A stretch of DNA of 28,277 bases, taken from positions 1 to 28,277 of IMG/VR virus record IMGVR_UViG_3300046513_000181; one strand, given 5' to 3'. The stretch comes from a virus. Position numbers and translations under genes: made by a program. The notes below the pieces were generated by a model, which was given only the letters and a program-made list of their open reading frames with translations, did no database searches and was not told the DNA's origin. Position 1 is the stretch's first letter; every line of letters begins with the position of its first letter. This document shows positions 7,792 through 16,443 of the stretch, piece after piece.

Positions 7792-9323
7792 CGATTATTC
7801 CTTTGAATTGCGACAGGGCGAATCGTCTGGCCACTGGCGGGCCGGGTCGTTTCTTCATTTCGGCGAGGGGTGTATCCGGGCCCAGCTGGCGCACGCGCAT
7901 AGACGACCTGGCCGGCGACAATTGCCCAGGCGGTGTCGAAGACAATGCCCGCCTCCGTGACGGATGCGGCGGCGCTGATCATCGACGCCATGCTCGCATT
8001 GGCTGTGATCTGTTCCAGGCTGGCCGCTACTGCGATCATCAACGCTGAATTCTGGTCCGCTGCTGCGCCTGATTCAGTGATGGCCGCCGCAATCGTCGCG
8101 CCGGCCGGGTTGGATGTATCAGCCGCCGCGGCAGCCTCGCCGACAGTCGCGCCCATCACTGCGGCCGCGCCCGTTGTTTCGGCACCACCTGTTCCTTCCG
8201 CGATCGCAACTGCCGCAAGCGATACGGCGCTGGCCACCTCGGCGGCGCTGACCACTTCCGAGACCAGTAACCCGCCAACAGTCGCCGCGCCCTGGCTGTC
8301 GGCCGCCGCCGCTGTTTCCGAGTCCTGGGCCGCGAGCTGCGCAGCGGCAGCCGGCACATCCAAAGCCGCGCCTGCCTCGCTCACCGATCCAGCGAAGGTC
8401 GCGCTGCCAGTCGCTGTAGCATCGCTGGCCGTCAGCGTTTCAGCTCGCGACGCGACCAGCGCTGCAGTTGGAGATGTGGAATCCGTGCCGGCAGCAGCCT
8501 CCGCCACTTGCGCGGTGAACAGGCCGTACGCAGCCAGCACGTTAGCCGCTGCGATGGACTCAGCCACGGAAGTGGCCATGATCACGGTTGCACCGCAGTT
8601 GTCGACGGCGCTGCAGGATTCGACAAGTGCAACGGCAGAAGATGCCAGCATCAATAGCCGTCGAGGAAACTTGAATATCTGCCAGGGGTTATCCGCCAGG
8701 GATTTATGCTCCGCAGCCGATAGCGCCCGGCTCCACCTAAGGCCAAGGTAAGCGCGCCCAGTGTGCCCACTGGTCGCGTTCCAGCGATTCAAATTTAACG
8801 AAAAACTTCCAGCATCTACATTGCCTGTTTTTGCAGCCGAGCCTTCAGCAACACCATTGATGTATATCCTGATGTTTGCGCCGTCGTACGTGCCCCCAAA
8901 TCTTAAATTCTTTACCGGGATTGCCGATGTGACGCTTGTCGCAGACGAACCGGAGCCCCCTGTTTTTACGAAGAAATTGAAAAATCCTCCGTTGCTATAC
9001 AGTCCTGCGTTATAGCCGACATTGCCCGCCTCCACGTCCCCAAACAAAAAACTATTGCCTGCACTATCGAAGTCCGTCAGCAAAAAATATGTGCACTTAT
9101 CTGCGACCTGCGAGCGCTGGCAGGGAAAGATGGAATATGCCGAAGTGGAAAATTGCTCACCAACCCCGGAACCGCCAACTCCTCTAATGGTCGAGTCCGA
9201 AGTTGGACCGCCCGCCAGGAGGTCGCGGCCCGATACGCCATCGATAACATTCAGCAGGCCCCGCGTGATGGGGTTCGCCCAGTCAATCGCGACCGCCCCA
9301 CCTTGTGGCTGCGTATAGCGCAT
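7788..9323 (-). CDS. LamG-like virion protein with alanine-rich repeats, possible head fibre
   Basis: This 511-residue protein has two parts. Residues about 1-220 look like a concanavalin/LamG-type jelly roll (FGGTYDGANIRIYINGVAEGSAAK, then AYLGLRWSRALSAAEHKSLADNPWQIF). Residues about 235-480 are low-complexity imperfect repeats of roughly 20 residues built on the pattern E-x3-A-x-D-x3-A, very rich in alanine and serine. The last 30 residues are basic and proline-rich. It lies between small head genes and the connector, not among the tail fibre genes, so a capsid decoration or head fibre role is inferred. A lectin-like domain could bind glycans. The exact function is not known. Confidence 0.65.
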   Translation of the reverse strand: MRYTQPQGGAVAIDWANPITRGLLNVIDGVSGRDLLAGGPTSDSTIRGVGGSGVGEQFSTSAYSIFPCQRSQVADKCTYFLLTDFDSAGNSFLFGDVEAGNVGYNAGLYSNGGFFNFFVKTGGSGSSATSVTSAIPVKNLRFGGTYDGANIRIYINGVAEGSAAKTGNVDAGSFSLNLNRWNATSGHTGRAYLGLRWSRALSAAEHKSLADNPWQIFKFPRRLLMLASSAVALVESCSAVDNCGATVIMATSVAESIAAANVLAAYGLFTAQVAEAAAGTDSTSPTAALVASRAETLTASDATATGSATFAGSVSEAGAALDVPAAAAQLAAQDSETAAAADSQGAATVGGLLVSEVVSAAEVASAVSLAAVAIAEGTGGAETTGAAAVMGATVGEAAAAADTSNPAGATIAAAITESGAAADQNSALMIAVAASLEQITANASMASMISAAASVTEAGIVFDTAWAIVAGQVVYARAPAGPGYTPRRNEETTRPASGQTIRPVAIQRNNR

Positions 9324-9326
9324 TGC

Positions 9327-9689
9327 TTACAGCCCAGTCGCTTCCAGCCCGAACGCCTCGAATGTGCTGCCGTTCGTGGCCCCGCCGGTCACGGTTGCAT
9401 TGAGGAACATGTCCCCTTGCTCGGCAACGAACGTGAGATCAGTGACACTATTTGCGACCGTATCGCCGCTTGCGGTCCATACCAGCACCTTCTCACCCGT
9501 CACGCCACCGGTGAAGAACTTGACGGTCGGCGCGGTCGTCGGCGCGCTGGCGCCGTTGGTGATTCGGACGACCATGCGGCTACCCAAGTAGGCGGTACTG
9601 ATATTCCATTCGCCAGCGGCGACTGAAGTATTTGCGGCAACGGTCGTCCCGGCTGCCGATAGCTGGCGGCGATTCTTGGTAGCGGCCAT
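9327..9689 (-). CDS. Small virion-associated protein, hypothetical
   Basis: This 120-residue beta-rich protein is threonine, alanine and glycine-rich (MAATKNRRQLSAAGTTVAAN). It contains AYLGSRMVVRITNGASAPTT, which suggests a carbohydrate-binding or adhesive beta-sandwich fold. It overlaps the upstream gene by 1 bp and lies 3 bp before the LamG-like gene, so the two may form one virion appendage. I recognise the general type from other phages but not a named family. Confidence 0.7.
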   Translation of the reverse strand: MAATKNRRQLSAAGTTVAANTSVAAGEWNISTAYLGSRMVVRITNGASAPTTAPTVKFFTGGVTGEKVLVWTASGDTVANSVTDLTFVAEQGDMFLNATVTGGATNGSTFEAFGLEATGL

Positions 9690-10096
9690 TATTTCTGACT
9701 CCCATCAGCATTGAATAGCGCTTCGGCCAGCTCTTGCGGCGCGTACGGGTGCGGCTCCAGCCCCAGCGTGCACAGCGCATCGGCCTGCGCCTGGGTCAGC
9801 AGCGCCGGAACCATCGTCTGCAAGGTGGTCTGCACCAGTGGTGAGCCGATCAGCAGCCGCCCCTGCTCTACCAGCGGCTTCACGTAGCGGAACTTCGCGT
9901 CGGTGTTAATCACGTCCAGCAACGCATTGCCAGCATCGAGGCCGAGAACCTCCAAGATGGTGCCGTTGCCGATCTCGCGCGCATTGCTGCGCGTGCGCCC
10001 CTCGGACATGATCCGGGCCAGATCTTCGCAGTCGCGGGCTGCCAGCGCGGCGGCGCAACGCGGATCGGCGTGCACCTGGTCGCGAAGCGTGGTCAT
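9689..10096 (-). CDS. Conserved phage head-region protein, hypothetical
   Basis: This 135-residue, mostly helical protein begins MTTLRDQVHADPRCAAALAARD and contains EGRTRSNAREIGNGTILEVLG. Proteins of this pattern occur next to LamG-like or virion genes in betaproteobacterial siphophages, but I know no function. It overlaps the upstream 65-residue gene by 4 bp (ATGA) and is probably cotranslated with it. There is no signal peptide or membrane segment. Confidence 0.7.
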   Translation of the reverse strand: MTTLRDQVHADPRCAAALAARDCEDLARIMSEGRTRSNAREIGNGTILEVLGLDAGNALLDVINTDAKFRYVKPLVEQGRLLIGSPLVQTTLQTMVPALLTQAQADALCTLGLEPHPYAPQELAEALFNADGSQK

Positions 10097-10290
10097 TCTG
10101 CCGCGCCCGCTGCCGGCACTGCCTCGATCTCGCCCTCAGCGAAAAATCGGGCATGCTGCTCACCGTCGGCGCCGGTGTAGGCGACCTCGAACTGGACGTC
10201 ACCGTCCACGATCTTGACGTCAGTGACCACGCCTTCGATGACGACAACCTTCTGGCGAACGGGGTCGCCCTTCTTATGTGCGAGTGGCAT
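10093..10290 (-). CDS. Small conserved phage protein, hypothetical
   Basis: This 65-residue protein has a predicted small beta barrel: VVVIEGVVTDVKIVDGDVQFEVAYT, then HARFFAEGEIEAVP. It resembles short SH3-like proteins. It lies between two virion genes, overlaps the downstream gene by 4 bp and has a good Shine-Dalgarno sequence (AAGGAG) upstream. The function is unknown. Confidence 0.7.
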   Translation of the reverse strand: MPLAHKKGDPVRQKVVVIEGVVTDVKIVDGDVQFEVAYTGADGEQHARFFAEGEIEAVPAAGAAE

Positions 10291-10299
10291 GGTGGCTCC

Positions 10300-10872
10300 T
10301 TAAATACTCAGCGAGTAGCTGACGGTGAGGGTGTCGCCGTTGGCCACGAGTTTGTCGCCACCAGTGAAAAGGCCAGCGCTGAAGCAGATTCCGGTCGTAC
10401 CGTCTTTCGTTGCGACGGTGGTCAGGAAGCTGCCCTTGATCGTGCCGCCGCTGGTGATGCTGAACGACAGTGGCGAGCTAAGGGACTTGACGCCGGCGGA
10501 TGCGGCCGACCAGGCGGCAGTCGGGCGAGCTGACTGCGAGTACGCGGGAGCATTGGTTCCGCCCGCTTCCAGCCAGCCAGCGTGCGATGCCATGGTGTCG
10601 CCGGCGGCCACGGCCGAATAGCTCGTCGCGGCGATCAGGCCCAGGTAGAACGCGGCGGTGTAGCCACTGCCGGCCAGGTACTTGTCCTCCATGTCGTTCT
10701 TGCCGGCCGTGGTCACCAGATTGTCGAAGACATCCTCCCACTTGAGATTGCCGTCGGCGTCATAGCAGCGCGCGGTGTAGACGCCCCGGGCTTGAGCTTG
10801 CTCAGCCTGATCACCGGCGCGACCGATCGACGCGCCGGCCGATGCCTGCGCGTTCCCTTTGTCGTGTTGCAT
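10300..10872 (-). CDS. Phage virion protein, possible head decoration or fibre component
   Basis: This 190-residue protein belongs to a family common in siphophages of Proteobacteria. It shows [22 protein letters not shown], then [25 protein letters not shown] and a beta-rich C-terminus ([13 protein letters not shown]). The ATG at 10872 is chosen because it has a good ribosome site (AGAGG, 5 nt spacing); the longer upstream frame overlaps the previous gene and lacks family sequence. The gene lies among head genes after the capsid, which suggests a capsid-associated role. The function is inferred. Confidence 0.75.
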   Translation of the reverse strand: MQHDKGNAQASAGASIGRAGDQAEQAQARGVYTARCYDADGNLKWEDVFDNLVTTAGKNDMEDKYLAGSGYTAAFYLGLIAATSYSAVAAGDTMASHAGWLEAGGTNAPAYSQSARPTAAWSAASAGVKSLSSPLSFSITSGGTIKGSFLTTVATKDGTTGICFSAGLFTGGDKLVANGDTLTVSYSLSI

Positions 10873-10874
10873 AT

Positions 10875-11114
10875 TTACCTCTTTGGTAGGTCGCCCCAAC
10901 ACACGCGGCCGCTGAATATCAGCGGCGGGCACGTGCGAGGGCTCGGGAAGATGGGTTTGTAGCTGATCACGCGCCACCGGCCGCGCCGCAGCTCGGCGTA
11001 CAGGAAGTGCGGGAAGTTGCCGGAATCAGACCAGCGGATGGCCAGGTAGCGACGGTTGCCCGTTCTACGCCGGCGCCAGAACAGCGCGACCGCGAAGAAC
11101 AGGCAGTTGGTCAT
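10875..11114 (-). CDS. Small conserved phage protein, hypothetical
   Basis: This 79-residue basic protein contains [20 protein letters not shown], then [23 protein letters not shown], a pattern seen in short proteins encoded beside capsid genes of Burkholderiales siphophages. It overlaps the upstream 87-residue gene by 4 bp (ATGA). The N-terminus is mildly hydrophobic ([10 protein letters not shown]) but is followed at once by arginines. The function is unknown. Confidence 0.65.
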   Translation of the reverse strand: MTNCLFFAVALFWRRRRTGNRRYLAIRWSDSGNFPHFLYAELRRGRWRVISYKPIFPSPRTCPPLIFSGRVCWGDLPKR

Positions 11115-11374
11115 TTACGTGCCTTGCTGCGCTTGACGCCCGGGTCGGCGGCGGGCGTAGCTGCAGCTGCCGTTGTCGCGTCGGATGGGTGCGAGGTCGC
11201 AGTGGGCGTGTGCTCCACCTGCTTCGCGTTGGCGCCGCGATACTTAGCCACGCTGCAGTCTTCCACCAGGTGTCTCGCGAACTCGGGGCTGGTGCGCAGC
11301 ACTGCGCCCGAATTTAGCGTGCCGTACTGCGCTGTGATCGCCTGCCCGGTGATCTCAATTTCTACCTGTTCCAT
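11111..11374 (-). CDS. Small head-region protein, hypothetical
   Basis: This 87-residue protein has a folded N-terminal half (VEIEITGQAITAQYGTLNSG, EFARHLVEDCSVAKY) and a low-complexity Ala/Thr/Pro tail that ends in basic residues. It is the first gene after the major capsid gene and is translationally coupled to the next gene. A good Shine-Dalgarno sequence (GGAG) precedes the ATG. Similar small proteins after capsid genes are common, but the role is not established. Confidence 0.7.
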   Translation of the reverse strand: MEQVEIEITGQAITAQYGTLNSGAVLRTSPEFARHLVEDCSVAKYRGANAKQVEHTPTATSHPSDATTAAAATPAADPGVKRSKARK

Positions 11375-11387
11375 GAAATCTCCTCAT

Positions 11388-11412
11388 GGGCCGGGCGAGG
11401 CCTCCGCCCGGC
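11388..11412 (-). other. GC-rich stem-loop after the capsid gene
   Basis: A perfect 9-bp stem (GGCCGGGCG/CGCCCGGCC) with a 7-base loop lies between the capsid stop (11419) and the next gene. No T tract follows, so it is more likely an RNA stabiliser or processing element than a terminator. Confidence 0.5.
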
Positions 11413-11418
11413 CGGTGG

Positions 11419-12753
11419 TTATGCCGGGGTCAGGTCGCCGTAGCGCGCCGCAGCGGGTTTTTCGACGGTCAGCGCAGCACGACGCATCGCACGCACGCTC
11501 ACCAGACCGAGCTGGAAGTTGTTCTCGTCCGAGTCCGAGAGGTCCAGCGCGATGCCTTCGCGGTTGTGTAACGTGGCCGCCTGCGCCAGGCTGCCCACCC
11601 ACACCATGTCGATGGGCATCGCGTTGCTGGCCACAACAGGCAGACCGAACAACATCGGCGCCACAGCGGAGCCCGGATCGCCCAGGATGTAGCGGCCCTG
11701 GGAATCTTTGGTCAGACGCAGGGTCCACCAGTCGGCCGTATTCAGAACGATCACATCCGCCGGGTAGTCGGCCAGCGCGCAGTCGCCGATCATCTTGCCG
11801 ATCAGGTCGAAACGGTTCGTCGGCGACAAGCTCAGGGCCGTCAGGCTGGCCGCCGTGTAGCCGTGCGCGGTGAAGTTGCCTGCATTGGTCAGGCCGCTCA
11901 GGTTCGGCGTGGTGCCGTTGCCGGACACAAGTTGGTTTTCGACGCGCAGGTTTACGCCGTAGACCATGCGGCGGTTGATGTAGGCCGCGAGCGCGGCATT
12001 ATCCATCGCCAGCTGGCGCGTGATCTTGATGAAGTGCGCGATGTTCTGCACCGGCATTGTGCCTGGGGTGAACGTGATGCTGGACTGACCGATTTGCGTG
12101 CCCTCGGCCGCCTCGGCCGCGGCATTGGTGAATACGTTTTCGCGCACCCAGTCGATGGCGTTCGACGACGTCGGGATGGAAACCAGCAGGTCCTCGATGG
12201 TGAAGACGCGGAATGCACCTTCCACGATGCCGGGGCGGCGCTCGCTGAAGGTGTTGCCGATCGCGTTGGTGACCGTGTTCTTCACTTCCAGACCGTACGA
12301 GCCGCGGCTGGTCTTCTTCTGGAAGTCGCCGTAGCCGGCGCCCTTCACAAACTGCTCACCCCAGCTCTCCGCCGCCGGTTTGTCATCGGCCGGGGCGGAG
12401 GCCTTTTGCTCCACAGCGAGCAGGCGTTCGGCCAGCGTGCGCTGCTCGATGCCCAGGTTCTCGATTGCGTTCTTGGTTTCGGTGGAAATCTTGCCCAGGT
12501 CCTTCAGTTCAGCGTCAGCCTTGGTCGACATGTCCTTCAGCTTGGTTTCCACGCCATCCAGCGCCTTCATGATGGCGGTGCCATCGATCTCGCCCGTGAA
12601 CAGCAGCGCCGACAGGCCGATCGCATTAGCCGCATCGTGGCCCAGTAGTGCGGGGACGTCGATGCCGGCCGCCTGGGCGCCGCACAGGATGGCCGCGAAG
12701 CCCAGCAGCAAGATGCCGCGCAGCGGAATGCCGAAGTACTTTTTGTGTTTCAT
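11419..12753 (-). CDS. Major capsid protein, HK97 fold
   Basis: This 444-residue protein is the HK97-type coat protein. Residues about 62-125 are a helical delta (scaffold-like) region (MKALDGVETKLKDMSTKADA). From about residue 155 the coat domain follows, with VRENVFTNAAAEAAEG, IKITRQLAMDNAALAAYIN and WWTLRLTKDSQGRYILGDP as recognisable parts. The odd feature is the first 61 residues: KHKK, then a hydrophobic stretch (GILLLGFAAILCGAQA) like a signal peptide. The ATG at 12753 has a Shine-Dalgarno sequence (GAGGG), while the internal Met62 has none, so the leader appears to be translated. The delta region is normally removed by the prohead protease encoded just upstream. Confidence 0.93.
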   Translation of the reverse strand: MKHKKYFGIPLRGILLLGFAAILCGAQAAGIDVPALLGHDAANAIGLSALLFTGEIDGTAIMKALDGVETKLKDMSTKADAELKDLGKISTETKNAIENLGIEQRTLAERLLAVEQKASAPADDKPAAESWGEQFVKGAGYGDFQKKTSRGSYGLEVKNTVTNAIGNTFSERRPGIVEGAFRVFTIEDLLVSIPTSSNAIDWVRENVFTNAAAEAAEGTQIGQSSITFTPGTMPVQNIAHFIKITRQLAMDNAALAAYINRRMVYGVNLRVENQLVSGNGTTPNLSGLTNAGNFTAHGYTAASLTALSLSPTNRFDLIGKMIGDCALADYPADVIVLNTADWWTLRLTKDSQGRYILGDPGSAVAPMLFGLPVVASNAMPIDMVWVGSLAQAATLHNREGIALDLSDSDENNFQLGLVSVRAMRRAALTVEKPAAARYGDLTPA

Positions 12754-12768
12754 ATGACCCTCAAAATG

Positions 12769-12789
12769 AAAAAGCCGCCCGTAGGCGGC
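12769..12789 (-). terminator. Terminator-like hairpin between protease and capsid genes
   Basis: The minus strand reads GCCGCC-TACG-GGCGGC followed by five T residues, a compact stem with a UNCG-type tetraloop. It is 15 bp upstream of the capsid ATG, in the sense direction of the late operon. Confidence 0.75.
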
Positions 12790-12810
12790 AGTGGTTTGCG
12801 GAATGCGCGT

Positions 12811-13482
12811 CTATGCGGTTATGCGCTGGATTCGCTCCAGAATCTCTGCCGCCTGCTTCGCCTCATCCTGGCCGGCGGCGTCCCGCGCGCCGAACAGGAT
12901 TTTGGCGCGGGCGGTCAACGCTTGCGCCGCCCCTTTGCTGAACCCGCTTGCATCCCGCAAGAAGTATTCAAAATCTCGGATCGTTTCGATCAGGGCGATC
13001 TCGTCGCTGAACGATTTCACGCTGGCCTGGTCCACCCGGGCGAACTTATCAGCGGGGAACGTCACGATGGACGTTTCCGCCAGACGGGATACTTTTTTGA
13101 TCGTGCGCCCGCCGGACGTCTCGTCGTAGTCGCCTTTGGTCAGGCTGTAGCCGATCGACATGGAATCGAGTGTGCCGTGCAGCAGCGCAGCGCGAACCTC
13201 CTGGGCCAGCTGGTTACCGGGAGTGAATTCGCCGGTCAGCAGCAGGCCGTAGTCGTCCTCGATCGCTTTGGTCCACTTGCCAATCGGGACCTGGTAGCTG
13301 TTGTGGTTGAAGAACATCTTCGGCATGCCGTTCACCTTGAGCGTGTCCGCGTAAGCGCCCTTGACGATCGTGTCCCCATAGGAGTCGACATTTCCGAAAG
13401 TGGAGGCGTAGCCGGTGAAGGTGCCTCCATCCTCCGCCATCTTCAGTTGCACAGCGGTCAGTGCGAGCAGCTTGTGTTCCAT
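12811..13482 (-). CDS. HK97-family prohead protease
   Basis: This 223-residue protein is a U35/S78-type prohead protease, which cleaves the capsid delta region during head maturation. Candidate catalytic residues are His60 (MFFNHN), Ser109 (DSMSIGY) and Glu136 (AETSIVTFPA). The N-terminal GGTFTGYASTFGNVDSYGD is the family signature. The C-terminal quarter is helical and variable. It lies between portal and capsid genes, the standard order. A Shine-Dalgarno sequence (AAGGAA) precedes the ATG. Confidence 0.93.
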   Translation of the reverse strand: MEHKLLALTAVQLKMAEDGGTFTGYASTFGNVDSYGDTIVKGAYADTLKVNGMPKMFFNHNSYQVPIGKWTKAIEDDYGLLLTGEFTPGNQLAQEVRAALLHGTLDSMSIGYSLTKGDYDETSGGRTIKKVSRLAETSIVTFPADKFARVDQASVKSFSDEIALIETIRDFEYFLRDASGFSKGAAQALTARAKILFGARDAAGQDEAKQAAEILERIQRITA

Positions 13483-13495
13483 AATTGTTTCCTTG

Positions 13496-14746
13496 TTATT
13501 GCGCGATGTCGTCGCCTCTGCCGCCTGACGCGGGCTTGATCTTGCCGAGCATTTCCAGTGGTACCAGGTTGCTCTGCGCTGTCAGTACGTCAGTGCCCGG
13601 AATGAATGGATCACCCTCAAGCTGGCGGATTTCCGCACGAGTCTTGAGACCGTTCTGCACGTTCTTAGCGTTGATTTCCGCGCGATCTTTCGGGTTGCCA
13701 CGCAACAGCGCGTCCAGGCTGAACTCGGCGACCATGGTGACGCGCTGACGCGGCGTCATCACGCGCTTGCGCACCGCCTGCTCGATATTGATCAGCATCG
13801 GACGAATTGCCATGGTGTAGAAGCCTTGGACGATCTGTTCGATGCCAGTGCCCCATGCGGTCACGTTCGCGTGATGCACCAGGACTGGCGGCACGTCAAA
13901 CCATCGGCATAGTTCCTCTACTCCGTAATTCCGCGTCGCGAGTAGCTGCATCTGCTCCGGCGTCAACGACAACGCCTCGTACTTCATATCGGCTTCCAGG
14001 AGGTGCAGGCGCGCCGTGCTGCCTTCGGCCATGTTCAGGAAGTTCCGCGTTACAGTGGCGCGCTGCTCGGGATTGAGGACCTTGTCTATCATTAGGATGC
14101 CGGTTGGCTTGCCACCCGATGCGAATAAGCTACTCGCCGCGCCCTGGGCCTTCGCCGCCTCGTCTGTCGTGGCGCGCATGAACTCAAGCTTTGCCAGCCC
14201 CTCCGTTCCATTGCCGAGATTTTTTATGTGCAGAACACTCGATGCGTCCAGCACCGCGATGTCATTGCCGAAGGAATACAGGTAGACCATGGATCCGTCC
14301 GGCAGCACGCGGCTCTCGGTCTGGTCCGCCGGCATCGGCCATAGCGCGAGGGCTTCGCCTTGGGCGTCCCTGTCGATGCGCGCGTAGGCGCGGCCGCGCA
14401 GGTCGTGATTCATCATCATGGCGCGCCAAAATTCGAGTGGCGTCATGCGGCTATTAGGCGAATCGTGCAGCAGCTGGTACAACCGACTTGTGCGCGCCAG
14501 GGTCTTCTCCCCTCCTTTTTGCTGGTAGACGAAGAACGGCAAGCTGGCCACCGTCGTCGCTCGGCGGTCGATGCACGCCCAGATAGTGCTGATCTGCAGG
14601 GCGCCATCGACACCCACGTTCGCCAGGTCGGGGATGAGCGAGGTCCCGGGTACTGGCATCTGCGTACCAGGGGTCTCGGATATGGCGCCGCCGCGCCCCA
14701 GCCACCGGCCGGTGATCCATGATCCAATCGAATTAAGCAGGCTCAT
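13496..14746 (-). CDS. Portal protein, HK97 family
   Basis: This 416-residue protein forms the dodecameric DNA entry vertex. It shows the HK97 portal signature: ISTIWACIDRRATTVASLPFFVY, then LLHDSPNSRMTPLEFWRAMM, GRAYARIDRD and a C-terminal EELCRWFDVPPVLVHH. The start overlaps the large terminase stop by 4 bp (ATGA), so the two are coupled, which suits their direct contact during packaging. The length is normal for the family. Confidence 0.95.
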   Translation of the reverse strand: MSLLNSIGSWITGRWLGRGGAISETPGTQMPVPGTSLIPDLANVGVDGALQISTIWACIDRRATTVASLPFFVYQQKGGEKTLARTSRLYQLLHDSPNSRMTPLEFWRAMMMNHDLRGRAYARIDRDAQGEALALWPMPADQTESRVLPDGSMVYLYSFGNDIAVLDASSVLHIKNLGNGTEGLAKLEFMRATTDEAAKAQGAASSLFASGGKPTGILMIDKVLNPEQRATVTRNFLNMAEGSTARLHLLEADMKYEALSLTPEQMQLLATRNYGVEELCRWFDVPPVLVHHANVTAWGTGIEQIVQGFYTMAIRPMLINIEQAVRKRVMTPRQRVTMVAEFSLDALLRGNPKDRAEINAKNVQNGLKTRAEIRQLEGDPFIPGTDVLTAQSNLVPLEMLGKIKPASGGRGDDIAQ

Positions 14747-16440
14747 GTGCTGATTGGTGCGTTAAGGTAGTCATCGAGATTCCCGTCTTGTTCTGCGCCC
14801 GAAATGGCCCGGGCTACACCCATAAGCGAGGCGAGGATGCCATCGATTTTTTGGTGAGCTTTTTCCTTGCGAGGATAAATATTGTCCTTCGCGTCCAGCT
14901 TGGCGACCACGTTTGCGGCCATCCAGGTGAGAACCGGATTACCGTCGTGGTGCACGCGGCCGGCTTTCACTGCGGCCTCGAATTCCTTCATCGGGAGCGA
15001 CAAGTTCTTCACCGTTTGCCCCAATTCGACTGCGAGGACTCCATTTTTGGTAAGCCTCTGTTCCAGCTGCGCCGCGCGGTATGGGTCGAACACCACTTCG
15101 TCGGGCCCGTACTCAGCTACCAGAGCCAGCGTATCCTCCTCGATCAGATCGAAGTCGATCTCCGCGCCGTCATGCTGCAGCAGGAATCCTTCGATCACCC
15201 ACTTTCGATAGGTGTCTTGGTTTTTCGTGTCACCTTCGATCGCGGCCTCTGGCAGGTAATAGCTGCCAAAAAGGTAGAAATGCTGCTTGCCGTCGATGAT
15301 CCGCACGAACATCAGCATGATCACGCACACGTCCGAGCGGCTGGCCAAATCCAGCGTCAGGTAGCAGCGCTGGCCCTTGAATTGCTCCGGCCGCAGCTTG
15401 CGGTCAGCGCACTTGCCCCACTCCAGCAGATTGAGCCACGCCGACTTGGCCGCGCACCAGATGTTCAGGTGTTTGGTCTTGAAACGGGTCTGCTTAGACG
15501 CGCTTTGCGCCGCCTGGCGCTGCTGGCTTAGGAGATAATCCTCGCCAACAGAGACGCCATAATTCGGGTTCGCCTTCCGCAGCGCCGCCGGCGCGTCCCA
15601 CTTATCGTCCTCGTCTATCGAATAGATGATTGCGAACAGTTCTTCGTCATCAAGCACGCCTTCAAGCATGCGTTTCGCGTCACTCTCCTGGTCGAAACAG
15701 GGGCCCGCGATGTTGAAACCGGAGGTCGTGATCTCCAGCAGGAGCGGTTGGTCGCGAGCACCCATGCCGGTTTCCATGGTATCGACCAGGTCGCTGGTGT
15801 CGTGCTCATGGAATTCGTCCACGATCGCGCACGAAGGCGACGAGCCATCACCAGGTTTGCCAATGACCGGCTCGAATCGGGAGCCATCCTCGGGCGTCAC
15901 GAGCGCCTTGGCCCACACCTCCGCGCCAATGCATTCGCGCAGCTCCGGTGTGCGCTCGAGCATCTGCCGCGCCGGACGGAACACCTCCCAAGCCTGCCGT
16001 TCGGTAGTCGCGCCGGAGTACACCTCAGCGCCGAACTCGCCATCGGCAGCGAACATGTAGAGGCCGATGCCGGCCGCGATGATCGACTTGCCGTTCTTCC
16101 TGGGTACGGCGATGTAGGCCTTGCGGTAGCGGCGGCGCCCATTCTTCCGGTGCTTCCAACCGAAAATCACGCAGAAGATGAACGCCTGCCACGGCCGCAG
16201 GACAATTAGCTCCTTTTTTTGAGCCCATTTTCCCTTGGTATGGGGCAGTAATTCGATGAATTCGCACACCGACTGGGCGTCAGCGACGTCGAATTTGTAC
16301 TTGGCGCGAGCCTTCTTGCTCTTCTCAAGGTCGGTTAAATGCCGCTGGCACGCCAGTTTTACCCATTTACACGCATCGATTTTCCCCGCCACCACCTCGC
16401 GGGCGTAGCGATTCGCAGCTGTAACGTGGGGATTTGCCAT
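14743..16440 (-). CDS. terL: Terminase large subunit
   Basis: This 565-residue packaging motor belongs to the Phage_terminase_1 (HK97-type) family. The ATPase part has a Walker A motif at residues 113-119 (PRKNGKS) and a Walker B motif at 205-209 (AIVDE). The nuclease part has acidic residues Asp364 (LTLDLAS), Asp452 (VVFDPYR) and Asp532 (KIDGILA), the expected metal-binding set. Both domains are complete, so the protein should be functional. It follows the small subunit by 3 bp and overlaps the portal by 4 bp. Confidence 0.96.
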   Translation of the reverse strand: MANPHVTAANRYAREVVAGKIDACKWVKLACQRHLTDLEKSKKARAKYKFDVADAQSVCEFIELLPHTKGKWAQKKELIVLRPWQAFIFCVIFGWKHRKNGRRRYRKAYIAVPRKNGKSIIAAGIGLYMFAADGEFGAEVYSGATTERQAWEVFRPARQMLERTPELRECIGAEVWAKALVTPEDGSRFEPVIGKPGDGSSPSCAIVDEFHEHDTSDLVDTMETGMGARDQPLLLEITTSGFNIAGPCFDQESDAKRMLEGVLDDEELFAIIYSIDEDDKWDAPAALRKANPNYGVSVGEDYLLSQQRQAAQSASKQTRFKTKHLNIWCAAKSAWLNLLEWGKCADRKLRPEQFKGQRCYLTLDLASRSDVCVIMLMFVRIIDGKQHFYLFGSYYLPEAAIEGDTKNQDTYRKWVIEGFLLQHDGAEIDFDLIEEDTLALVAEYGPDEVVFDPYRAAQLEQRLTKNGVLAVELGQTVKNLSLPMKEFEAAVKAGRVHHDGNPVLTWMAANVVAKLDAKDNIYPRKEKAHQKIDGILASLMGVARAISGAEQDGNLDDYLNAPIST

Positions 16441-16443
16441 GTA

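Noticed and set aside
7933-8751. Plus-strand frame of 272 codons
   Set aside because: It is the mirror of the Ala-rich repeats of the virion gene on the minus strand; composition alone keeps it open.
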